Assembly (NCBI GenBank): GCA_016098155.1
Contig: JAAAJB010000110.1
Span: forward strand, 1 to 64,000
Source: Actinomortierella ambigua
Taxonomy: Eukaryota > Mortierellomycota > Mortierellomycetes > Mortierellales > Mortierellaceae
DNA: 64,000 nt
Direction: 5' to 3'
Each line of letters starts with the position of its first letter. Position 1 is the stretch's first letter. The notes beneath the pieces were generated by a model, which was not told where the DNA came from, searched no databases, and saw only the letters and a program-made list of their open reading frames with translations. Of the stretch, positions 55,706 through 64,000 are shown one piece after another. The position numbers and the translations under genes were made by a program.

Positions 55706-58700
55706 TTAGTAGTCATCCTCTTCCGTAAAGTTATGGATCGAATCAGTCAAAAACGGTCGCTCCATGCCAAACCAACTACCAATCCGCTGTCCCCAACCCG
55801 TGCGCAAGAACCGCTGCTTCCAGCTGTCAGCGCCCAGGCTTGCCCTCGAGCTTCCCGAATCGAGCACCGAGCTACTTGGCGTACGTCGCCGCGCGTTCCT
55901 CGACAGAGTCGACAGACGGCGCTGTTGACTGGGTGACATGGGCATCTCCCCATAGGCGGCGGGGCGACGGTGGCGATTTTCGTAGTGGTGTTGGGCATCA
56001 TCCTGCTCGGCGTCTCCTTCCCGCACAGGATCCTCAGCCTCCAATAGAAGAGGATCTGCAGCCGAGCTTCGCCCTTGGGGTCCATCGCCATCATGAGAAT
56101 GCTGTCGTGTCGCCGATGCGGACGACAATCTTCTCCTTCTCCTACTGCGTTGACTCTCGTCATCGTCGACATTTGGATCCACCCACCGGCGGACTACTAG
56201 GGCCAGCTTGACAAGGATGACGGTCAAGATGCCAATAAAGATGCCAATCTCGACACTGATGACCAACACGCCAATAAAAGTCACCACCCAGATGACGGCG
56301 TCGGCCTTGCGACCTTCAATCTTCCACAGTTTGGCGGGCTCGTGGATTTGAGAGATGAGCGACTGGAGCGCAACGAGCACAATCGCGGCTAGTACCGTGT
56401 TTGGCACACGCTCAAAGCACCATGTCAACCATACCAACGTTAACACCACCACCACAACGCCCACCAAGGACGCCAGTGGTGTCTTGCCGCCAGACTGTGA
56501 CAAGATGGCCGTTCGTGTTAGACTTCCGGTACCTGTTTTTTGTGTTCCCACATGACAACAAAAAGAAAAGGAGGCGAAGCGTTAATAAAAAAAATTCCTT
56601 TAAGAATTCAAGCATCAACAAAACGCTTTTTTCAGGCGGGAGGGGGGGGACTTACAAGCATAGCCACTGAAGCAAGATCCTCCCACGGATGCCAGGCCGA
56701 GGGCAAGCATCTCCTGGTTGGCATCGACCTTATACCCGTAGCGCTTGCCAAACTGTTTCGCGATCGAGAACGACATGACGTAAATGACAAACGCAATCAG
56801 CAGCGCGGGTCGAAGCATCGGCACAATCACTTCCTCGAGAAACTGCATCGTCATCCACTCCTTGGGGCCCCCCGGCGCTACCAGATTCGGTGGGAACGCC
56901 ATCTGCGGTAAACCTTTGGGGATGGTACCAATCACATCGATCCCATACCCTCCCTCCGATCGAGGCCGGTCCCAGCCCAACAGCACGTTCAGCACCGTCA
57001 AAAGAATCACACTGAATAAGATGTCTGGAATCGGAATGTAGATCGACCGCTGCGGCGCCACGACCGCGGGGTCATCTAGCTTGTTCGCCACCGCTGCCTC
57101 GTTCAACGTCGTCGTTAACGCTTGCTCCGCCTCACTCGGCATGTGCCGCTGCTGTGGTGATAGCGGTTGCGGCGACGATGCGGTCGCCAAATGGCCTGTC
57201 GATGGCGTGGTATCAGGCATGGTGCGCAGCGAGATATTGGAAGCTGCCTGCATGGAAGGGTTGGTCGCCTGATAAGGCGATGTCGAAGGGTGGTGTTGGT
57301 GATAATTGTGTCCCAGAAGCTGTTGCTGCTCCTGCTGCTGCTGCTGCAGTTGTTGGTGATGGAGTTCCTGTTGACGACGCTGCTCCTCTCGGACCCTGCT
57401 GATTGCCTCGGAGAGCGCCTGCCGTTCCTGCACCAGCTTCATTTCGACGCGGCGCTGATCTTGCTCATGTCTCTTCTTGCGTTTCTGTTCCCATGAGCGC
57501 ATAACCATCATGAGGACGATCGCCAACACACCCAGCGCTACTGTGTACCAATTAGCCTCGGCCCACAGATGGGACCCGAACCAGATCCACATCTTGAGCA
57601 ATGCAAAGGCCCCTTGCGGCGAGGGCACGTTCATCATGCCCAAGAAATGCTTGAGCTGCGACGTTCCGATATGGAAAACCGCCGCCGTGTTGAACCCACC
57701 AACCAACGCATCCGGTAACAGGTGCTTCGACGCCCACCGACCAGCACCGACAAATGACAGCACGACTTGGATGAGTCCCACTACAAACGACAGCATCAAG
57801 ATCATGCCGATAAACCGCAGCTCTTCGTCTGGATTGAAGGAAACCGTCTTTGATCCCGTTGCTGCCTCTCCTGCTATTGGTGACAATGAAGAAGAAAAAA
57901 CGCCCGACCAAAGCGATTGCACCATGCTGCCACTGGTGGCGCCATCTGTTTGCTCCGCCATCAACTGTCGCACAGCCTGACCCAGCAACAGTGTCGTGAT
58001 GGCAAACGTGCCTGTGTGCATATGTCGACTTGTGCCAAAGACGCAGTAGATGAGAATAGGCACCACAGACGTATAGAGACCATAGACAGCTGGTAAGGGT
58101 GCAAGCATGGCGTAAGCCATGGCTTGAGGGATAAGAACCGTCGAGAGCGCTAACGTAATAAAAGGGGGTAGGAGGGGAGAAGTTCATGATTAGACAGCTG
58201 GATATGTCCCATAGTCAGGTGAGTGCCTTTTCCCCTTTTTTACTAGTGGCGTCCCACTACATTCTAGCCAAAGTCGAATCACGCTCCCCTGCCCCTCCAC
58301 TTTTTATATCAGTGTACCAAAGTTGAAAAATATATCCCTCATCGTGCGCACGCACCCTCCTCTCTTTCTCTGTCTCCCCCAAAAAAAAACTAACCAAGGG
58401 AAAGGGGCACGGGCAGTGCGAAGAGCCTCCTCCATCCACCCAAGATAGTAGGTTCTACCATCATCACTTACTGATTCCTGCAATAATATCGTCTGGAAGC
58501 TCCTGTAGGTTATAGCCAGGCGAGATCAGCCACGCATAGATGGGCACACGCCGACGGAGCCAGCGTTTCCAGCACGACTCTTGGACGGCCGTCGAAGACC
58601 CACCATACTCCAACCCAGCCTCGAGCGCTGTTCCGATGCCTGCACCACCTCCTCCTCCTCCTCCAGCTGCCTCTGCTGCTGCTGCTCCGAAACTATAGTG

Positions 58701-59321
58701 CGACTGACGTCTCAGGCCAGACGTGTCCTCCCAGGCGTAGCTGTTGCGAGGGCTGCTGGTCACAATCACAAGGCCACCGCCATCGCCGTCGGAAGCAGAG
58801 GATGAGGACGAGAATGTGCGAGTGTGGCGATAGGCATTGTTGCTGTGGTTGTTATTGTGGTGGTGGTGGTGGTGGTAATCATGGTCGTCGTCGGGTGTTT
58901 TGGAATGCCCTAGTGCGGTGGTGGTGGTGGGGACCGTCAAGTCAGCCGTCGTCGTCGCCGGCGGGTACACGCGAGACATGCGACGGTGGGCTGTTGACTG
59001 CCCACCGACACCATCGTTGACATGATTCAGCCCTCCCAGACTCCCTGTGCTGTCGCTACTGTCGCTGGTATGGCCACTAATACTACTACTACCACTGCCC
59101 ATGGGTGGCAGGCCCATACCCTCACTCGACTCTTCGCCGATGAGGGTGTTCCTTGAGGGGTTGGAGCTGGAGATACGCGACGATCCTGGAACACGCAATC
59201 GTTCATTATGAGAGGGATCGTCAAGATAGTGATGGTTGCTGTCGAGCTGAAGCACCTCAACCGCCTCGCGCTGCAAGGGCGAAGGTGGTGGCGATCGTCG
59301 CCCTGGACCAGATGTTGCCAT
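55706..59321 (-). CDS. SulP/SLC26-family anion permease without an evident STAS domain
   Basis: Exons 59321-58472, 58149-56656 and 56532-55706 (minus; phases 1 and 1) give 1056 residues. SulP proteins carry sulfate or other anions. Family marks are PIYAWLISPGYNLQ with DDIIAGITLSTVLIPQAMAY, VYGLYTSVVPILIYCVFGTS, LPDALVGGFNTAAVFHIGTS and CTGSLTRTAILSQSGGKTPL. Further pore helices end with GIFIGILTVILVKLALVVRR. The first 240 residues are Ser/Gly/His-rich and look disordered. A cytoplasmic insert of about 150 residues (RKKRHEQDQRRVEMKLVQER, then Gln-rich) sits between the mid-protein helices. After the last helix, where a STAS domain is expected, there is only an Arg/Ser-rich tail of about 190 residues ending in an acidic FTEEDDY. 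The start follows the first in-frame ATG at 59321. Its promoter is shared with the glutaredoxin-like gene. Confidence 0.88.
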
Positions 59322-59833
59322 GTCTTTTGTGCTGCTGCTTGATGCTGCTACCACCACTGCGGCTAGCTGAGTACGCGAGCTCGTGAGAGTCAGAGGAGAG
59401 GGAAGACGAGAGGGAAGGAGGGAGGACACGAGCAGGGTTCGTTTCTTCTGTACTTTCTCCTAATGTAGATAAACCACAGAGCTGAGTGGTTGGCTCTTTG
59501 CTACTCGTGGGAAGTATTTGGGAGGTATAAGAGTGGCCAAGAGCAAAGTGGAGATTTGATGCAGACCAAGAATGAAAGACAGGAGCAATGAATGAGGTAG
59601 AGAAAAAAAAGGATGTTTGAACAATAAAAGAAAAACAGAATAGGGTGAGGCACCCTTCCACGCCGCATGGGAGAGGGGAGGGGACACGAGCGGAGACAGT
59701 TCGATCGATAGAGTTGCGCCCAACGACAAAAGACAGCAGCAATATGCTCTGATCCGCATCGCATCGCATCACGCACCCTCCCCCACATTCATTCATTGTC
59801 ACCTCTCCCTCGCTCTCCCCCTCGCCTCATCTA
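59322..59833. promoter_or_regulatory. Shared divergent promoter, SulP permease / glutaredoxin-like gene
   Basis: This 512-bp stretch separates two start codons facing away from each other, so both core promoters must lie here or overlap the leaders. A GCATC repeat (GATCCGCATCGCATCGCATC, 59752-59771) and CT-rich sequence precede the plus-strand start. No further open frame is convincing. Confidence 0.55.
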
Positions 59834-60252
59834 ATGTCTGTTGCCTCACGACTGCTCCGTCTGACCCTGTTCAGCAAGGACAACTGCGGCCTCTGCACCA
59901 ACGCAAAGGAGGCACTGACCCGCGTGCAGGCCAAGGTTAGATGACCACAACTGGGTTTGGGCGTGGTGGGGCGTGGTGGTGTGAGCTCCACTCTGCGATG
60001 GCACCATAGACTGGATTAGGGTATCCTTATCCAAAGCTAAAAACACTCTTTTCTATTCAGGTGCCCTTCAACCTCGAGGAGGTCGATATCTACGCGCCTG
60101 GCCAGGAGGAAAGTCAAAAGTACATGTTTGATGTGCCAGTTCTGACAATCAAGGATGGCAAAGTGCTCATGATGCACCGCATCCAGGAGGACAAGCTCGT
60201 ATCGATGCTCAAGGACGAGATGAAGGACAAGCCGTCGTCATCGTCATCGTAG
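59834..60252 (+). CDS. Small glutaredoxin-like protein (DUF836 type)
   Basis: Exons 59834-59935 and 60061-60252 (phase 0) give 97 residues. The start MSVASRLLRLTLFSKDNCGL leads directly into the thioredoxin-like fold with a CGLC redox pair, then YMFDVPVLTIKDGKVLM, where the cis-Pro after VPV is the usual glutathione or thioredoxin-fold loop. Length and layout match the small glutaredoxin-like family that includes yeast YDR286C. The N-terminus is basic and hydrophobic, so mitochondrial targeting is possible. The tail is a Ser run encoded by TCG/TCA repeats. It is too short for the ordinary gene-finding threshold but well supported by splice sites and motif. Function beyond thiol redox is unknown. 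Confidence 0.88.
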
Positions 60253-61310
60253 AACATCCAAGATCAGCCTATCGGGTCCTCTTGTGCCCCGATTACCCTC
60301 CCACGCAATCCATGTGGGTCGACGGCGGTGCTTCGTTTGTGTTTCCTGAGCAGAATGCCGTCCCTGCCCTTTGCAAACTCAAGCAAGGAACAAGATTCGG
60401 GTAGCCGCCCCACTCCATCCCTCTTTCTGCTCCTCTATCTAGACGCTCTCTTCTTTCGCTCTTTCTGCCAACAAAGACTTTGTTTGCCACCAAACCACTT
60501 CCTACACTCCTTACCCAAAGGGACTGAACGAAAATGAAGGTGCGTGTTGAACCCAAAAGCACACCATCTGTCAACGCTCTGTCTTGATTTCTAGATCTTT
60601 TTCTTTCCCTTCCAGACTTCTGGTTACATGCATGGCTCAAGCCTCTGTTCAGGCTCACCTTTTTGGGGAGAAAGGAGAAGGGGGGGTAGAAACACGTGTG
60701 CAACTGTGGGGCATGCACCATGCAGAAGTCTAGCCTTTGGCCTTAAAACTTACCAAGGTAGAGCGTGATGGCGTCAGATGTTGTATACTCCCCCCCCCCT
60801 TTGTTTGCTCATCCTTGTAGACTACATGCCCAACCTCCTCCTCCCCCCCTTTTTCTCTTGAAGCTCCATTCCTTCGCCAGCTGTTGATGGTTGTCAGCCG
60901 AGCATCTTGTCTCACTCTCCCACAGCTCCCCCTCCCTTTAATTCGTCCAATGGCCAACTGGTAAAGTGCAGGTGGGTGGCAGTGTTGGATCGCTAACGTT
61001 CCTTCCCTACCCTGGCTTTCTAGTTTTACGTGTCCCTTCAATGATAACGTGACATTCCCTCCTGGAGAGCGTCGCAGAGAGGGAGAGGAATCCTCAAAAA
61101 CCTCGGCGCGTAAACAAAACACACTCAATAAGGGTGGGCCACAACACAACACACATTGCAAGTACATGGTCCGTGAGGTAAAATGACATAATGAGACGGC
61201 GATTGAAGTCAACCTTCGAACAATACTGACAAAATGAAGGAGGGCATACAGTCCTTTCGGATCAAATACATTCAAGCATGGCATCCTCGTCTCTACATCA
61301 AGCTAGAACT
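60253..61310. other. Convergent intergenic region, glutaredoxin-like / PTM1-like genes
   Basis: There is about 1 kb between two facing stop codons and no gene is supported in it on either strand. It is C- and T-rich with short homopolymer runs, for example around 60790. A tiny non-coding RNA cannot be excluded. Confidence 0.5.
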
Positions 61311-63828
61311 CTAGTTCATCTTTGAGATCTCCAGACGCATGCGCTCCCGCTCAGTATCATCCGCCCTAAAACCAAGAACCATAGCATCAACATGGTGCGA
61401 AATCGAGTTAGTTTGATGTACGCAAAAAAAAAAAAAGGTCGGATCAACTCCCCCCGTTCTCGTTCAAATATTTAAAATAAAGAGAAAAGACACTTACAGC
61501 GCAACATTGAGGATAGGCGACGAGTTGGTGCCCGAGCGGATAGATGGTGTGGAGTTTGACCGCGAGGGCGAGCCTGGTCGTAGCCGTCCAGCCTCGACAT
61601 CGTCTAGATCACCACCAGCACGACGAAGTCGGCCATGGTCATCGCTGTCTTCATCCTCGTCGTCATCTTCTTCCTCGCCGATATCAAACATGGCCACTTG
61701 ATCGTCCTCGTCCTCATAATCGCGGCGATTGGGACGATGCTTCATGCCGGTCAGACCCATCGACTCTGCCGCACGCGCATTGTTATGGTCGGCGTGCTCG
61801 TCGTGGTCATAATCCTCTGTCTCCAGCTGATCAATATCATATCGCTATTGAGTTTGTATGTTCCAAAGAAAAAAAAAGGGGTGGTGTCGGAATTAATACC
61901 TCATGCCAAGGCTACTCCTCCATGATTGATTTCTTTTTGTCCACTATCATTCGTTTCTTTACCTTGTTGTTCTCGGTAGGTCGCCAGAGGAAGACAATGG
62001 CGGAGAAAACAAAGAGATAGAGCAGGTTGAGCCATCCGTCCAGCAAGAACCACCTGATACGCCAGTGTTTGGGCAGCCATTCAGGATCGTTCATGTTCAT
62101 GACCGCCAGGGTATCGGCCACAAGAAGACCGCAAAGGGCCGTGATCGAAAAAACGAGTAGCCTCCACAGACGCTTGTACATCAGCACCTTGACCGACTGG
62201 CGGCGAAGCGTCAGAGTGGCAATAGTTGACGTCAGCGACTGCAGGATCCAGATGTAGAAGCATGTCATCGTCAACGCCAGCGGAACAACGACAATCAACA
62301 CGACCATAGTGCTGACAGACTCGATTGGAGACATTGTGCCCGCAGAGTAGATCACGCCAAATATAAAGTGCAGCACAGTCAACATGATACACTTCTTCAT
62401 CGTACTTCCAAGCGTAGGTCTAACAAAGAATACAAAAATAAATGTCAGAATTCTCCGAAACACGCAAAAGGGTGCAACTACAAAGCGTTGTTCGAATGTT
62501 AAATACCTGACAACACCATAACCCATGGAGACAATAAGAAGCATAAAGAGCGAGATACTGATGCGAGCGGAATTCAGGATCGAAACCACAACCAACAACC
62601 CAACCGCTACAGAAAAGCAAAAGAGAGAAGGACATCATTAAGGATCAAGAATTGCCTTTCAATAAGAGCAAAAGACTCAAAAGACCCCTGGCTTAGTCTC
62701 CTTACATTTGGTGCCAAAGTTGTTGAAGTTTTCCCAGTAGCCCCAGTTGAAGGCCATCTCGACCATAAGGAAGAAAATGACGCCAGAGATGAAGTGCTGC
62801 ATGGATGAAATCTCTCGCCAGTACTTTGCGCACAGCACCATCCAAGCGATGCCAATTGCCGAGGCGACGAGGGACAGGACACCATAAAACTAAAAACAGA
62901 GCATCAAGAATAAAACACAGGGAGACGCGAGCCACATGTTCGTCAGAGTTTGCTATCTCATCTTCAAAATACGACACAGTCTCTTCTTCCCCATCCCCCC
63001 CTCCCTTTCCCCCACCTCCTTTTTTCATGATACTCACCACCAGCTTGGGATAGTCGGCACCAAGAAGCTCTCCGTACTTGTTTCTGAAGCGAATGGATCC
63101 CAGAAATTCAGATTCATCTTCGTTCACCTGGATGGGCCAGGCGATGACACAGTAGTAGCCTGTCTTCTGAACGACGTAATCAAAGTGTTGTGCACCTTCG
63201 TCCAGTTCCTTGGTAAAATTGAGCGATTTCGTCCGCACTGTCGATTGGACACTGGAGTCAACAATGGCCTGTCCAAGGTTGGCTGTGTCGCAAACGTCCG
63301 CTTGCACGGCAGCAGAATCGCAGATGTAGTGAGTCTAAGCATGGAGTGGTCGAGAGGGGGCCAAACAGCCATTAATTACGGTGATCACGTTTTGGGTTGG
63401 GACAAAAGAACGCACGAAACAACATGGTGACTTTTCAATAAAACCTAGCCCGATTTTTTTTTCTTTTGCCTGTATGGATGCATGTAACGTACAACGTTTG
63501 CTTTGTCAGCCTTGCCCACATAATCTCCGTCCTGCCACTCAAAGATGACGATCGAGGCATAGCCCTTTGAGGACCGGTCCATCACCACTATAATTAAAAA
63601 ATGAGGGAAATTGCGTTAATTTGAGTTTGAGCCAGTTTTCACGACTGTTGACTGGGCGTTGACCACGGCATGCCACTAGGCAGAGCGTAATTGGTGAATA
63701 GAGAGGTAAAGAGAGGAGAGATGTTTACCTCGGATATCGCTGTTATTCATGCTGTAGCCATCGCTGCCTGTCGACGAGGCGTACATGCCCGTACACCTCA
63801 TTCTACGATCGCCATCAGCTTCGCTCCC
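61311..63828 (-). CDS. PTM1: PTM1-type lung seven-transmembrane (GOST) protein, 5' end not resolved
   Basis: Eight minus-strand exons are resolved: 63828-63729, 63587-63493, 63334-63038, 62889-62706, 62606-62507, 62419-61963, 61844-61498 and 61365-61311. All join in frame. The first listed exon begins at an acceptor (TATATCCAG), so at least one more exon lies upstream, near or beyond the window edge. Proteins of this family have a lumenal N-terminal domain and seven helices, and act in Golgi or endosome traffic. Seen: lumenal pieces MRCTGMYAS, YASIVIFEWQDGDY and TGYYCVIAWP; helices such as FISGVIFFLMVEMAFNWGYW, LLVVVSILNSARISISLFML and FVFSAIVFLWRPTENN; then an acidic cytoplasmic tail with DEDEDSDDH. 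The family fit is good. The exact ortholog (Ptm1 or its paralog) is inferred. Confidence 0.88.
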
Positions 63829-64000
63829 CTGGATATAGCAAGAGAAAGGTCGATGGATGCCAAGCGGAGGGAGAAATAAAACTCAAAGAATAGATTAGAA
63901 TATGCTGTGCTGCAACAACGCCCACAAGACCTGTGCCGGCACCAGGTGATCGGGCGCTCTATGGCAGCGTTGCTGAGAAGGCGTCCCTTCAGGGAGTGAT
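63829..64000. other. Window edge: intron and possible upstream exon of the PTM1-like gene
   Basis: On the minus strand 63829 to about 63925 looks intronic (CTAAT branch-like sequence, pyrimidine run, CAG acceptor). The remaining bases to the window end could contain part of an upstream exon, but no donor is convincing, so I leave it uncalled. Confidence 0.4.

Overview
The window is nuclear DNA of a filamentous fungus. The genes are eukaryotic and mostly intron-bearing. Introns are usually about 70-130 nt (a few reach 540), with GTAAG-type donors and pyrimidine-rich acceptors, and gene starts often follow CT-rich leaders. The contents (PDR-type ABCG pumps, an F-box/WD40 protein, a Sso-type syntaxin, a fungal homeobox regulator) fit a fungus. 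An early-diverging lineage such as Mortierellomycota is a guess from overall style, not something I can prove here. There are one tRNA and 17 protein genes, almost all of which close in frame after splicing. Exon boundaries were worked out by hand and given in each entry. Layout: a tRNA-Trp (121-193) is followed by 3 kb of repeat-bearing non-coding DNA. Two head-to-tail full-length PDR/ABCG transporters fill 3255-13247 and share a tract of about 408 bp, apparently identical, in the second nucleotide-binding domain. A minus-strand block follows: a mitochondrial-type Qri7/TsaD tRNA t6A enzyme, an Ecm4-like glutathionyl-hydroquinone reductase and a Sso-type syntaxin. Then on the plus strand come a Ser-rich protein, an F-box/WD40 protein and a Lys-Asp repeat protein. 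An Mpv17/PMP22 protein and an unknown 869-residue protein lie on the minus strand. A five-RRM protein and a Cys-rich single-pass membrane protein with a PPxY tail come next. A 7.2 kb gene-free stretch leads to a homeobox gene. The right end has a CorA-type cation transporter with a GTN instead of GMN motif, a SulP-family permease apparently without a STAS domain, a small glutaredoxin-like protein, and a PTM1-type seven-helix membrane protein whose 5' end is not resolved in the window. Working together: the genes are mostly unrelated housekeeping functions rather than one pathway. The themes are export or detoxification (two ABCG pumps plus a glutathione-dependent reductase), membrane traffic (syntaxin, PTM1-like), ion uptake (CorA and SulP with facing 3' ends) and gene control (homeobox, RRM, F-box). 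I see no viral, plasmid, CRISPR or bacterial-type element, and no clear intact transposon. The most interesting signals are the gene-conversion-like tract between the ABC genes, the repeated intron position inside four RRM domains, a probable AUG-less mitochondrial leader on the reductase, a prion-like syntaxin N-terminus built partly from micro-exons with GC donors, and the unusual CorA and SulP architectures.
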